This document shows, piece after piece, positions 1 through 9,696 of a stretch of DNA of 32,041 nucleotides. The position numbers were made by a program, and so were the translations under genes. Location of the stretch: assembly GCA_902535885.1 (NCBI GenBank), contig CACAVG010000005.1, positions 1 to 32,041 of the forward strand. The letters run 5' to 3'. This stretch comes from an uncultured Alphaproteobacteria bacterium (GTDB taxonomy: Bacteria > Pseudomonadota > Alphaproteobacteria > HIMB59 > GCA-002718135). Position 1 is the stretch's first letter; every line of letters starts with the position of its first letter. The notes beneath the pieces were generated by a model. The model was not told the DNA's origin and did no database searches. It saw only the letters and a program-made list of their open reading frames with translations.

Positions 1-30
1 GCTGCTAAAAAGAAGAAAAAAAGAAGATAG
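1..30 (+). CDS. C-terminal end of an upstream gene with a Lys/Arg-rich tail (…AAKKKKKRR*), partial
   Basis: Frame 1 reads gct gct aaa aag aag aaa aaa aga aga tag, followed by terminator-like hairpins; too short to identify. Confidence 0.3.
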   Translation, partial: AAKKKKKRR

Positions 31-97
31 TAAAACTTCAATTTTTCAAGAAAACTTTAATGTAAAGTTTTCTTTTTCTTATCTTTTTCAAAAAGAT

Positions 98-124
98 AAA
101 ACGGGGCTCTGCCCCGTTTTTTTT
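98..124 (+). terminator. Rho-independent terminator
   Basis: aaaACGGGGC-tct-GCCCCGTtttttttt: GC-rich stem with 3-nt loop and T tract. Confidence 0.85.
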
Positions 125-159
125 ATTGTTTTAAATCAAAAAGTAATTAGATCTAAATA

Positions 160-765
160 ATGATAATCGTTAAAGATTTGTCTATTGAAAGATCAAATAA
201 AAAAATATTCGAGAATGTTAATCTATCTGTTGGATCTGGAAAAATAATATTATTAAAAGGCAAAAATGGTTCTGGAAAAACTACATTATTGAAAGCTATA
301 CTTAATCTAATAGAACCCTCTTCTGGTGCGATATATTGGAAAGGAAAATTATTAAGAAGAAATTTATATGATTTTTTTAGTCAAGTTACATTTATTGCTG
401 ACAAAACATCAAGTCTAAGTAAATTATCAGTTCATGAAAATATTAATATTTGGAAAAAATTCTTTTTATCAAATATTAGTAATTCTCAGATTGAGAATAT
501 TTTAAAAACTTTGAAATTAGATATTTATTTAAATCAAAAAGTTAATTCATTATCATTAGGGGAAACAAAAAAATTAGAGTTTTTAAGATTAATTATAGAG
601 AACAAAAAAATTTGGATTTTAGATGAACCTCTATCTAACTTAGATGATGAATCGATTGATTTAATAGGGCAAACTTTTGAAGATCATCGATCTAAGGAAG
701 GTTCTATAATATATAGCTCTCATCAAGAATCAGAAATTAATGTTTCAGAAGAAGTTCTGCTATAA
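160..765 (+). CDS. ccmA: Heme exporter ABC ATP-binding protein CcmA
   Basis: Walker A GKNGSGKTT, signature-like LSLGE, Walker B IWILDEP; first gene of a ccm cassette. Confidence 0.93.
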   Translation: MIIVKDLSIERSNKKIFENVNLSVGSGKIILLKGKNGSGKTTLLKAILNLIEPSSGAIYWKGKLLRRNLYDFFSQVTFIADKTSSLSKLSVHENINIWKKFFLSNISNSQIENILKTLKLDIYLNQKVNSLSLGETKKLEFLRLIIENKKIWILDEPLSNLDDESIDLIGQTFEDHRSKEGSIIYSSHQESEINVSEEVLL

Positions 766-770
766 ATAAA

Positions 771-1442
771 ATGATAATTTTAAATAAAATAATTTCATTT
801 TATTACAGAGAATACAAATTAAATCTGAGCGGCTTTCAAGATATTTTAACAAATATCGTTTTTTTCTTTGTATCAATATTTATATTTATTTTTTCTATTG
901 GGCCAGAGAAGGAAAAGATTTCTATTTTAGGAATAGGAATTGTGTGGACATTGTTATTATTAAGCTCAACTTTATCTTTAAGGAAGTTTTACCAAGATGA
1001 TTTTGAGAATGGTAATTTGTTGATTATGCATTTAAATGGATTTAGTTTTGGTAGTATTGCTATTTTAAAAACTTTTTCTCATTTTTTGTTTGTCCAAATA
1101 CCATTTTTGATATCTATTCCGATAGCGTCTGTTTTGTTAAATATTGCAAATGATAAACTTATGTACTTATTTGCTAGTTTTGCGTTAGGATCTTTTATTC
1201 TATCTTGTCTAGGTTCAATTTCATCTTCAATGAATCTCATGAATCAGCGAAATTTTCTACTAGGTAGTATCATAGTAATGATATTTAGTGTTCCAATAAT
1301 TATTTTTTCCGTAGGTATTATTAATATGGAAGAAAACTTTAATTCTCTTATAAGTATATTATTTGGAATATTATTGATAGTTTTTGCCATAAACCCTTGG
1401 GCAAGTGGTTTTTGCCTTAAACTTTCAATAGAAAATAATTGA
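771..1442 (+). CDS. ccmB: Heme exporter membrane protein CcmB
   Basis: Polytopic membrane protein of CcmB size between ccmA and ccmC. Confidence 0.9.
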   Translation: MIILNKIISFYYREYKLNLSGFQDILTNIVFFFVSIFIFIFSIGPEKEKISILGIGIVWTLLLLSSTLSLRKFYQDDFENGNLLIMHLNGFSFGSIAILKTFSHFLFVQIPFLISIPIASVLLNIANDKLMYLFASFALGSFILSCLGSISSSMNLMNQRNFLLGSIIVMIFSVPIIIFSVGIINMEENFNSLISILFGILLIVFAINPWASGFCLKLSIENN

Positions 1443-1443
1443 C

Positions 1444-2142
1444 ATGAAATTTTTAGTTAATCCAAGTAAATTTAATGAAATAGCTGATTATATTTTTAAA
1501 CCAGTACTAATCTTATCTATCATATTGTTTGCAATAGGATTATTGTTTTCTTTTTATCTATCTCCAGATGATTATCAACAAGGATCAACTGTAAGAATAA
1601 TGTATGTACATGTTCCGAGTGCGTGGTTGGCCTTACTAACTTATGCAATAATGACTCTTTATAGTGTTTTGGCACTTGCTTTTAGACTACCCTTTGGTTT
1701 TATTTTTAATACAGCAGTAGCACCAATAGGAGCAGTTTTTACTTTAATATGTATAATAAGTGGATCTTTATGGGGAAAGCCAATGTGGGGTACCTGGTGG
1801 GTGTGGGATGCAAGGTTAACTTCTGTTGCAATACTTTTTGTTATTTATCTAATTATTATTTTTATGAATTTATCTTTTGAAAATAGGATTATAAGAGAAA
1901 AGGTTGTTGCTATATTTATTCTTGTTGGATCAGTAAACCTACCAATAGTTAAATTTTCTGTGGATTGGTGGAATACACTACATCAACCAGCAACAATAAG
2001 TAAATTGTCAAAACCCAGTATTGATCCTTCAATGATGACGCCTTTAATTATTATGACATTTGCATTTATAATGATTGGAATAGCAATAGCCATTTTAAGA
2101 ATAAAAACAGAGATAATTTCAAGAAAATCTTATTTAAGTTAA
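1444..2142 (+). CDS. ccmC: Heme exporter protein CcmC
   Basis: WWD-type motif WGTWWVWDARLTS; polytopic; VPSAW and LHQPATISK motifs. Confidence 0.95.
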   Translation: MKFLVNPSKFNEIADYIFKPVLILSIILFAIGLLFSFYLSPDDYQQGSTVRIMYVHVPSAWLALLTYAIMTLYSVLALAFRLPFGFIFNTAVAPIGAVFTLICIISGSLWGKPMWGTWWVWDARLTSVAILFVIYLIIIFMNLSFENRIIREKVVAIFILVGSVNLPIVKFSVDWWNTLHQPATISKLSKPSIDPSMMTPLIIMTFAFIMIGIAIAILRIKTEIISRKSYLS

Positions 2143-2203
2143 TTTGTGACTTTTAGTCCATTTGATTAAGTATCATTCCTAAGTATTTTTGTTATTAGAA
2201 GCT

Positions 2204-2308
2204 ATGTATTTTTGGTATATTTTAGGATCTTATATTACTGCTTTTCTTTTAATTTTTTTGTTATTATTTTTTAGTTACTTAAAACTTAGAAGAATAAAAA
2301 ATAAATGA
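2204..2308 (+). CDS. ccmD: Heme exporter protein CcmD (34 aa)
   Basis: Not in ORF track. Reads MYFWYILGSYITAFLLIFLLLFFSYLKLRRIKNK*: one TM helix plus basic tail, between ccmC and ccmE, with ATGA overlap to ccmE. Confidence 0.85.
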   Translation: MYFWYILGSYITAFLLIFLLLFFSYLKLRRIKNK

Positions 2309-2745
2309 GTCTACGATTTCAAAGATTGTTATTTATATTGCTTACTTTGGTAATTATACTAAGCGCAGTCTTGCTTATTTTATATAATACGAGAGAAAAT
2401 GTGTCGTATTTTTATACACCATCTGAAATTGATAAATCAGATATCATAATAAATAAAATAATAAGAATAGGCGGTTTTGTAGAAAATGATAGCTTTAATA
2501 AAATTTCTTCAAGTTCATTTAAATTTAAAATTACTGATGAAAATGCATCTATAGTTGTTACTTTCAAAGGCATTCTTCCTGATTTATTTAGAGAAGGGCA
2601 AGGTGCAGTGATAGAGGGTGCTTTTGTTGACAAAAACATTTTTAATGCAACTAATGTTTTTGCAAAACATGATGAAAATTATATGCCAGCATCAATAAAA
2701 GAAGGTCTGAAAGATACAGGTTATTGGAATAAAAAATATAAATGA
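2305..2745 (+). CDS. ccmE: Cytochrome c maturation heme chaperone CcmE
   Basis: N-terminal TM, OB-fold-like sequence, heme-binding motif AKHDENYMP. Confidence 0.95.
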   Translation: MSLRFQRLLFILLTLVIILSAVLLILYNTRENVSYFYTPSEIDKSDIIINKIIRIGGFVENDSFNKISSSSFKFKITDENASIVVTFKGILPDLFREGQGAVIEGAFVDKNIFNATNVFAKHDENYMPASIKEGLKDTGYWNKKYK

Positions 2746-4604
2746 GTTCATTAGTTGGTTTTTTAAGCTTAGTTTTTGCGATAGGTATTAATTTTTATCT
2801 ACTTTTATCGAGATATATATTTAAATTTCAAAATCAGAAATTTAATTTATTCATCCGCTTTTCGTCATTATTAACTTTGTTATCTTTTTTTTCATTAATG
2901 TATGCCTATGTGGTATCTGATTTCTCAAATTATAATGTCTTTCAAAACTCTCACTCAAATAAACCGTTAATATATAAAATTTCAGGTACTTGGGGAAATC
3001 ATGAAGGTTCGATGCTTTTGTGGTTAAGTATATTATCTATTTTCAGTTTCTTTTTTTCTTTTACAAAAGATATAGAAGAAAGTTTTCAAAGATTAACATT
3101 AATTATCCAATCTTTACTTCATATTTTATTTGGTCTCTTTATTGTCTTTACATCAAACCCTTTTCTAGTTAATTCAATTTTAGTAAATGAAGGTTTGGGT
3201 TTAAATCCAATTTTACAAGATCCAGGTTTGGCAGTTCACCCTCCAGTTTTATATGCAGGCTATGTTGGTTATTCCATTGTTTTCAGCATTGCAGTCGCTG
3301 GTTTATTTCAAAATACAGATAATGAATGGCTTTATGTTGCAAAAAAATGGTCATTGATTAGTTGGACTTTTTTAACTGGTGGAATAGCTCTAGGCTCATA
3401 TTGGGCATATTATGAATTAGGATGGGGTGGTTGGTGGTTTTGGGATCCGGTCGAAAATATTTCACTGATGCCTTGGATTGCTGGACTTGCATTAGTTCAT
3501 TCACTCATGATGGTAAGAGGTGAGCAAGCTATAAAAAAATGGATAGTTTTTTTGTCAATTCTTTGCTTTTCATTAAGTGTTTTTGGAACATTTTTAGTCA
3601 GATCTGGAATCTTAACAAGTGTACATTCATTTGCAGCAGATGCATCCAGAGGCATATTTATATTACTGATTTTTTTTATTGTAACTGGATTTGGTTTTTT
3701 AGTTTTTTTGTTAAAAGAACCAAAAAAATCAAATTCTTTAAACTTGTTATTTATCAATAAGGTTTCAGCACTCGTAATAAATAATATTTTAATGATTATA
3801 GCAACCTTAACAATTCTTTTAGGAACTATATACCCAATTATAATTGAAGTTTTGTATAATAAGAGAATATCAGTTGGAGGTCCTTATTTTAATTCAACTG
3901 TAATTCCTATAATGATACCTGGTTTTTTATTAATGAGTGTTGCACCGATTTTATCATGGCAAACAAATAAGATAAATGATTCAAAAAAATATGTTGTAGC
4001 TTTTATTATCTTATGTGTTTTAGTTCTGATTCAATCATATTTTTTGGATTTTAATACATGGGGTTTTGTTGGGTTACTTTTAGGTTGTTGGATAATATTG
4101 GCCTCATTTATTGCTATATTTTCTTCGTACAAAATTAAAATTAGCATTAAGTTTTTCAAAATAATTAATCCTCATGTAGCGCATATTGGTGTTGGTATTG
4201 CTATAATTGGTATCACTTGTTCAAGTGTTTTTCAAAATGAGCTAGATTTTAATCTTAGTGAGGGAGATAAGTTTAATGTAAATGGAAAAACAGTTTTGTT
4301 TGAAAAAATAGAAACAACTAATGAAATTAATTTTCAATCTTTAAGAGGAAAATTTTTGTTTGATATTGAAAAAAATCAATCAAAAGAAATAGAGGCTGGA
4401 AAAAATTATTATCCAGTGTCAAAGATGATTACATCTGAAGCTGGTATCTTACATCTGTGGAATAAGGATATATATTTTATCCTTGGTGATCAAAAAAATA
4501 ATGAGTGGTTCGTAAAAGTTTTAATAAATCCATTTGTTAGCTTTATATGGCTTGGGGTGATAATAATGATGTGTTCGGGTTTAATAGCAGTTTCTAGAAG
4601 ATGA
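2742..4604 (+). CDS. ccmF: Cytochrome c heme lyase subunit CcmF
   Basis: 620 aa polytopic; WWD motif WGGWWFWDPVENISLMPW; GTWGNHEGSMLLW. Confidence 0.96.
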   Translation: MSSLVGFLSLVFAIGINFYLLLSRYIFKFQNQKFNLFIRFSSLLTLLSFFSLMYAYVVSDFSNYNVFQNSHSNKPLIYKISGTWGNHEGSMLLWLSILSIFSFFFSFTKDIEESFQRLTLIIQSLLHILFGLFIVFTSNPFLVNSILVNEGLGLNPILQDPGLAVHPPVLYAGYVGYSIVFSIAVAGLFQNTDNEWLYVAKKWSLISWTFLTGGIALGSYWAYYELGWGGWWFWDPVENISLMPWIAGLALVHSLMMVRGEQAIKKWIVFLSILCFSLSVFGTFLVRSGILTSVHSFAADASRGIFILLIFFIVTGFGFLVFLLKEPKKSNSLNLLFINKVSALVINNILMIIATLTILLGTIYPIIIEVLYNKRISVGGPYFNSTVIPIMIPGFLLMSVAPILSWQTNKINDSKKYVVAFIILCVLVLIQSYFLDFNTWGFVGLLLGCWIILASFIAIFSSYKIKISIKFFKIINPHVAHIGVGIAIIGITCSSVFQNELDFNLSEGDKFNVNGKTVLFEKIETTNEINFQSLRGKFLFDIEKNQSKEIEAGKNYYPVSKMITSEAGILHLWNKDIYFILGDQKNNEWFVKVLINPFVSFIWLGVIIMMCSGLIAVSRR

Positions 4605-5125
4605 ATAGGATATTTATTTTAACACCATTAATAGTACTTTTAATCATATGTATTTTTTCACTAGTTTATTTGTTAAGTGGTAAAGATCCAAATAAACCAC
4701 CGAGTGCACTCTTAAATAAAGATGTTCCTATTTTTGAAAGTAGTTCTTTGTACAATGCAAAGGATATAATAAAATCAAAAGATATAGAAAATAAGAAGAC
4801 CTTAATTAATTTTTTTGCTTCTTGGTGTAGTCCATGTAAAATAGAGCATCCACTTTTTTTTGAAATACGTAAAAAATATCCTGAACTATATTTGTTGGGA
4901 TTTAACCACAAAGATCCACCTTCTGATGCAAAAAAATATTTGGAGGATGATGGAAATCCATACGATTTTGTTGGTGTAGACTCTGATGGTTTAATTGCAT
5001 TAGAATTTGGTGTTTTCGGTCTACCAGAAACATATTTAATTAATGAGGATGGTAAGATTATCTATAAATTTATGGGTCCATTAACAATGGATATTTTAAA
5101 AAATGAAATTGAGCCACTTCTATAA
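4601..5125 (+). CDS. ccmG: Thiol:disulfide interchange protein CcmG/DsbE
   Basis: Thioredoxin-like with WCSPC active site, N-terminal TM anchor, GVFGLPETYLI motif. Confidence 0.93.
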   Translation: MNRIFILTPLIVLLIICIFSLVYLLSGKDPNKPPSALLNKDVPIFESSSLYNAKDIIKSKDIENKKTLINFFASWCSPCKIEHPLFFEIRKKYPELYLLGFNHKDPPSDAKKYLEDDGNPYDFVGVDSDGLIALEFGVFGLPETYLINEDGKIIYKFMGPLTMDILKNEIEPLL

Positions 5126-5489
5126 ATTTTTACATATAATATTTCTAAGTTTTGTGTTTTTTACTTTCAAAATATTTGCAGTTGAAAATATTGATGAGAG
5201 AGTAAAAAAATTAACATTAGAGTTGCGATGTATGACGTGTCAAAATCAAAGCATTTATGACTCAGATGCAGAATTCTCAAATGATATTAAAAAAATAGTT
5301 AAAAATAAGTTGAAAGCTGGAGAAAGTGAGCGAGATATTAAGAAATTTTTAGTTGAAAGATATGGTGAATACATTCTTTTTAGACCATTAATGAATTATA
5401 ATAATATCTTTCTTTGGAGTTTCCCTTTTATATTACTAATAATTGGCTTATTTTTTGTATTAATTAAGAGCAAAGGAAACAAGGTCTGA
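5103..5489 (+). CDS. ccmH: Cytochrome c-type biogenesis protein CcmH
   Basis: LRCMTCQNQSI motif (LRCxxCQN), signal peptide and C-terminal TM; overlaps ccmG by 23 nt. Confidence 0.93.
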   Translation: MKLSHFYKFLHIIFLSFVFFTFKIFAVENIDERVKKLTLELRCMTCQNQSIYDSDAEFSNDIKKIVKNKLKAGESERDIKKFLVERYGEYILFRPLMNYNNIFLWSFPFILLIIGLFFVLIKSKGNKV

Positions 5490-5533
5490 AACAATTTATT
5501 TTGTTTTTTTTTATTTAGCTTATATGGTCCAAT

Positions 5534-5539
5534 TATAAT
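5534..5539 (+). promoter_or_regulatory. Possible -10 element (TATAAT) upstream of the substrate-binding protein gene
   Basis: Exact TATAAT about 28 nt upstream of the GTG start; no convincing -35. Confidence 0.35.
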
Positions 5540-5566
5540 TTAGAAATACTTCTTCAAGGAGGAAAA

Positions 5567-6400
5567 GTGAAAAAAATTTTAATATACTTACTATCAATTG
5601 GTATTTTTGGTGTTGCTTCAATTGCAAATTCACAAACAATAAGAATTGGTACAGAAGGTGCTTACCCGCCATGGAATAATCTTAATTCTGCAGGTGAGCT
5701 GGAAGGTGCCGAAATAGATTTTGGTAATGAAGCTTGTAAGCGCATGGGGGTTACTTGTGAATGGGTAACTCAAGATTGGGATGGTATAATACCTGCTCTT
5801 CTTCAAGGTAAATATGACATTATTATTGCTGGAATGTCTATTACTGAAGAAAGAAAAGAAAAAGTTAATTTTACTTCTGGATATATGACCGATGGTGCAA
5901 GATTTGCTGTTTTGAAAAATAGTGGTTTAGCAAATTTAAATATTGCAGGTATGGCCAAAGTTAATCTTAATAATGCAGGTGGAAAAGAACAAGCTGCAAT
6001 AGGTCAATTAATTGCTGCAATGGATGGTAAAACTGTTTGTGTTCAATCTTCAACAATTCACCAAAATTTCTTAGAAAAACACATGTCAGGTGCTGTTGAT
6101 GTTAAGCTATATCAAGCAGTTGACGATCACAATTTAGATTTAGCTGCTGGAAGATGTGATGCTGTTCTAGCCGATGTAGGATCAATTATTGATTTTATGG
6201 AATCTGATGGTGGTGTTGATGTTGCATTTACTGGCCCAACTTTTTCTGGTGGTGTCTTCGGTGATGGTGTTGGCGGAGCAGTTAGAAAAGAAGATACAGA
6301 TATCTTAGAGATGTGGAATGCTGCAATTGCAGAAATGTCTAAAGATGGAACTACTGCTGAAATAACTAAAGAGTGGTTTGGTAGAGATATCTCAATGTAA
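5567..6400 (+). CDS. Polar/basic amino-acid ABC transporter substrate-binding protein
   Basis: Signal peptide; IRIGTEGAYPPWN, EIDFGNEACKRMG, GKYDIIIAGMSITEERKEKVNF are typical of SBP family 3; GTG start after AAGGAGG. Confidence 0.9.
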   Translation: MKKILIYLLSIGIFGVASIANSQTIRIGTEGAYPPWNNLNSAGELEGAEIDFGNEACKRMGVTCEWVTQDWDGIIPALLQGKYDIIIAGMSITEERKEKVNFTSGYMTDGARFAVLKNSGLANLNIAGMAKVNLNNAGGKEQAAIGQLIAAMDGKTVCVQSSTIHQNFLEKHMSGAVDVKLYQAVDDHNLDLAAGRCDAVLADVGSIIDFMESDGGVDVAFTGPTFSGGVFGDGVGGAVRKEDTDILEMWNAAIAEMSKDGTTAEITKEWFGRDISM

Positions 6401-6418
6401 ATCAAATTTTATTTTAAT

Positions 6419-6449
6419 AAAAGCGGTCTTACAGACCGCTTTTTTTTTG
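6419..6449 (+). terminator. Rho-independent terminator after the SBP gene
   Basis: aaAAGCGGTCT-tac-AGACCGCTTtttttttt perfect stem with T tract. Confidence 0.9.
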
Positions 6450-6497
6450 ATTAAATTACAACCATAATGCATAATAGATATTAAATAAAAACTTATA

Positions 6498-6779
6498 ATG
6501 AACTCGCTTTTGTATTTAATTATTCAAGTTATAAACCTATTTCAGTTTGTCCTTATAATTTATATAATTCTAACTTGGCTTGTAAACTTTAATATAATTA
6601 ATACTGGTAATCGATTTGTTTATAGCATCCTTGATGCCTTATACCGATTATGTGAACCAAGTTTAAATTTTGTAAGAAGATACTTGCCTACTTTTGGTGC
6701 AATAGATTTATCTCCGATAGTTGTTTATCTTGGTTTGTGGTTTATAAAAAGTTTACTAATTGAATATTGGCCAAGATAA
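6498..6779 (+). CDS. YggT family membrane protein
   Basis: 93 aa, two TMs, ILTWLVNF and LDALYRLCEPSLNFVRRYLPTFGAIDLSPIVVYLGL typical of YggT. Confidence 0.92.
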   Translation: MNSLLYLIIQVINLFQFVLIIYIILTWLVNFNIINTGNRFVYSILDALYRLCEPSLNFVRRYLPTFGAIDLSPIVVYLGLWFIKSLLIEYWPR

Positions 6780-6781
6780 AT

Positions 6782-7660
6782 ATGCTTCATATATTAGATG
6801 GAAAAAAAATAGCACAAAACTTAAAAGATCAATTAAAAATTGAAATTAAAAATATAAAAATAAAATCTAATCGTGTTCCAGGATTGGCTGTAGTACAAGT
6901 AGGGAATGTTGCTGCAAGTAGCGTCTATGTTAAAGCTAAAACTAAAGCTGCAAGGGAGGTAGGAATTAACGTTTATGATCATCATTTAGAGGAAACAGCT
7001 AAACAAGATGATTTAGTTAATTTAATTAATTATTTAAATAATAATGAAGATGTTGATGGTATTCTTGTTCAACTACCTTTGCCCAAAACAATAAATGAGG
7101 AAACTGTATTAAATAGCATTACACCAGAAAAAGATGCTGATGGTTTTCATCCTTTAAATGTTGGCAAACTTTCAATTAGTCTTAAAAATGATGAAAATTT
7201 AATGATACCCTGTACTCCTTATGGTTGTCTTCTACTTCTGAGAGAGCTTAATATAGAGTTAGCTGGTAAAAATGCCGTTGTAATAGGAAGATCTAATATT
7301 GTAGGGAAACCTATGGCTCAATTATTACTAAAAGAATCTTGTACTGTTACAACAGTACATTCTAAAACTCAGAATATTGAAAACATTTGCAAAACAGCAG
7401 ACATTCTAATTGCTGCAATTGGAAAGCCTGAATTTATAAACAAAGATTGGGTAAAGGAAGGGGCAATTATTATTGATGTCGGTATAAATAGAGTCAAAAT
7501 AAATGACGAAAAATCAAAGCTAGTTGGTGATGTTTTATTTAGCGATGTAGAAAAAAAGGTAAGTGCAATATCTCCGGTACCTGGAGGTGTAGGACCGATG
7601 ACAATTGCATGCCTTTTAAGAAACACAACTATTTCATGCAAAAATAGATTAATTAATTAA
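6782..7660 (+). CDS. folD: Bifunctional methylenetetrahydrofolate dehydrogenase/cyclohydrolase FolD
   Basis: ILDGKKIAQ, DGILVQLPLP, EKDADGFHP, VIGRSNIVGKPMA, PVPGGVGPMT. ATG at 6782 preferred over the track's 6767 start. Confidence 0.95.
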   Translation: MLHILDGKKIAQNLKDQLKIEIKNIKIKSNRVPGLAVVQVGNVAASSVYVKAKTKAAREVGINVYDHHLEETAKQDDLVNLINYLNNNEDVDGILVQLPLPKTINEETVLNSITPEKDADGFHPLNVGKLSISLKNDENLMIPCTPYGCLLLLRELNIELAGKNAVVIGRSNIVGKPMAQLLLKESCTVTTVHSKTQNIENICKTADILIAAIGKPEFINKDWVKEGAIIIDVGINRVKINDEKSKLVGDVLFSDVEKKVSAISPVPGGVGPMTIACLLRNTTISCKNRLIN

Positions 7661-8502
7661 CTAATCTTATTAATATATTTTAAAAATACATCTACTGAGA
7701 TTGCTTTTCTAGCTTCCTTACAATGACTACACAATTTTTTATACTCTCCACATGGAGATAAATTATGGTCATAATATATATTCTCGTGGAAATCATAACC
7801 AATTGCTTCAGGGGTTATCCAACCTCCAAAATATAAAACTGCTTTTTTATTTAAAGCTGCGGCTACGTGCCCAAATCCTCCTTCAGGACCCACATAAAAA
7901 TCTGCTTCATTTAAAACAGCACATGCTAGACGAAAATCCATATTTTTAGGAGAAAAGACCGATAAGTTTTTTTTACTTTCCTTATGGACTGATTGAATTA
8001 CTAAAAAATCTTTTGTTAGTACATCAATTAGTTTTTGCCAATTTTTTGCTCCCCAATCTTTATTTTGATGCTTGATACTAAATTGCCGATCGTGAATTTT
8101 TGTAGATGAAGTTTCTAAAAAAATAATTTTTTTATAATTCTTTTTATTTGACCTTCTCCAAAACTTTATTGCTTTTAAAATTATTTTCTTTGCATCAACT
8201 TTTTCTTTCTTTGTAAAATAAATTTCTCCAGGATTGGGTTTAAATTTTTTCCAAACATAATTTGTATTAGTGCTTTTTTCATAATCAATATAAGGTCTAT
8301 TGTATGGATGATAATCAATTATATGCGTGGGTTTACTTTTATCAAGATTTCTGCAATCAGATATATTTGGATTATTATCGTATACTATAGAATGATAGGC
8401 GCTTTGGTTTTTTGCTTCACCGATTACAATTTGTCTATCTGGAAATTGTTTTTTAATTTTTGACGCAAATTTTGTTATTAGTAAATCATCACCGTAACCC
8501 AT
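7657..8502 (-). CDS. Glycosyltransferase family 9-like protein
   Basis: N-terminal GYGDDLLITKFA and C-terminal YVGPEGGFGHVAAALNKKAVLYFG resemble heptosyltransferase-like GT9. Confidence 0.7.
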   Translation of the reverse strand: MGYGDDLLITKFASKIKKQFPDRQIVIGEAKNQSAYHSIVYDNNPNISDCRNLDKSKPTHIIDYHPYNRPYIDYEKSTNTNYVWKKFKPNPGEIYFTKKEKVDAKKIILKAIKFWRRSNKKNYKKIIFLETSSTKIHDRQFSIKHQNKDWGAKNWQKLIDVLTKDFLVIQSVHKESKKNLSVFSPKNMDFRLACAVLNEADFYVGPEGGFGHVAAALNKKAVLYFGGWITPEAIGYDFHENIYYDHNLSPCGEYKKLCSHCKEARKAISVDVFLKYINKIS

Positions 8503-9696
8503 TTACTGACGATTGTTTTTTTTAAGTCTAACTGAATTTACTTTTATAAATCCTTCTGCATCTTTCTGATTATAATCTCCAACCTCATCAAATGAAACAA
8601 GGGAATTATCATACAAACTATTATTAGATTTTCTTCCTAAAATAATTACATTGCCTTTAAATACCTTAATTTTAACTTCCCCATTTACATTTTTTTGAGT
8701 GGAGTCAATCAGTCTTTGCATTGCTATTCTTTCTGAGGAAAACCAAAATCCATTATAAATTGTTTCGGCATATTTAGGCATTATCTCATCTTTAAGATGG
8801 GCCTCTCCTTTATCTAATGTTATGCTCTCAATAGCTTTTCTTGCATTAATTAATATTGTTCCTCCAGGAGTTTCATAAATTCCCCTTGATTTCATTCCAA
8901 CAAATCTGTTTTCCACAAGGTCGACTCTTCCAACACCATGCTTGCCGGCTATTGAATTTAATTTTGCTAAAAGCTCGTGCGGCTTAAAATTATTATTATT
9001 TATTGATACAGGATCGCCATTTTTAAATTCAATTATTAGTTCTTCTGCTTTATCTGGAGAATCTTCGATGCTACAAGTTCTTGAAAAAACATACTCGGGT
9101 GGCTCAATCCAAGGATCCTCAAGAAGTTTACCTTCAGAGGAAGTATGTAAAAGATTTGCATCTGTACTAAATGGAGGTTCGCCCATCTTATCTTTAGGAA
9201 TTGTGATCTGATTTTTTTCTGCATATTCAATTAGATCTTTTCTGCTTTGGAATTCCCAATCTCTCCAAGGTGATATAACTTCAATTTTTGGATTATTTGC
9301 ATAATAACCTAATTCAAATCTAACTTGATCATTACCTTTGCCAGTAGCACCATGAGCTACAGCATCAGCTCCGACGATTTTTGCAATTTCAATTTGTCTT
9401 TTTGCTATCAAGGGTCTTGCTATAGCTGTACCCAATAAATATGTTCCTTCGTAAAGAGTATTTGCCCTAAACATTGGAAAAACATAATCCGTAACGAATT
9501 CTTCTTGTAAATCTTCAATGAATATTTCTTCTACACCTAAATTTTTTGCTTTAGCCTCAATTGGTGAAAGCTCATCTCCTTGACCTATATCAGCTGTGAA
9601 TGTAACTACTTGGCATTCATATTTATTTTGAAGCCACTTAAGAATTACACTAGTATCTAATCCACCAGAATATGCTAAAACAATTTTTTTAGGCAT
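8503..9696 (-). CDS. argG: Argininosuccinate synthase
   Basis: [45 protein letters not shown]. Confidence 0.96.
   Translation of the reverse strand: MPKKIVLAYSGGLDTSVILKWLQNKYECQVVTFTADIGQGDELSPIEAKAKNLGVEEIFIEDLQEEFVTDYVFPMFRANTLYEGTYLLGTAIARPLIAKRQIEIAKIVGADAVAHGATGKGNDQVRFELGYYANNPKIEVISPWRDWEFQSRKDLIEYAEKNQITIPKDKMGEPPFSTDANLLHTSSEGKLLEDPWIEPPEYVFSRTCSIEDSPDKAEELIIEFKNGDPVSINNNNFKPHELLAKLNSIAGKHGVGRVDLVENRFVGMKSRGIYETPGGTILINARKAIESITLDKGEAHLKDEIMPKYAETIYNGFWFSSERIAMQRLIDSTQKNVNGEVKIKVFKGNVIILGRKSNNSLYDNSLVSFDEVGDYNQKDAEGFIKVNSVRLKKNNRQ

Noticed and set aside
2412-2639. Antisense ORF within ccmE
   Set aside because: Lies opposite a confidently identified gene; low-complexity translation without family features.
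3497-3760. Antisense and alternate-frame ORFs inside ccmF (3497-3757 -, 3539-3760 +)
   Set aside because: Overlap conserved CcmF coding sequence; shadow ORFs.
6127-6405. Antisense ORF in the SBP gene
   Set aside because: Shadow ORF of a higher-GC coding region; no independent evidence.
7369-7641. Antisense ORF in folD
   Set aside because: Overlaps FolD catalytic motifs; not plausible as a gene.
8942-9230. Two ORFs (+ and -) inside argG
   Set aside because: Fully contained in ArgG; shadow frames.
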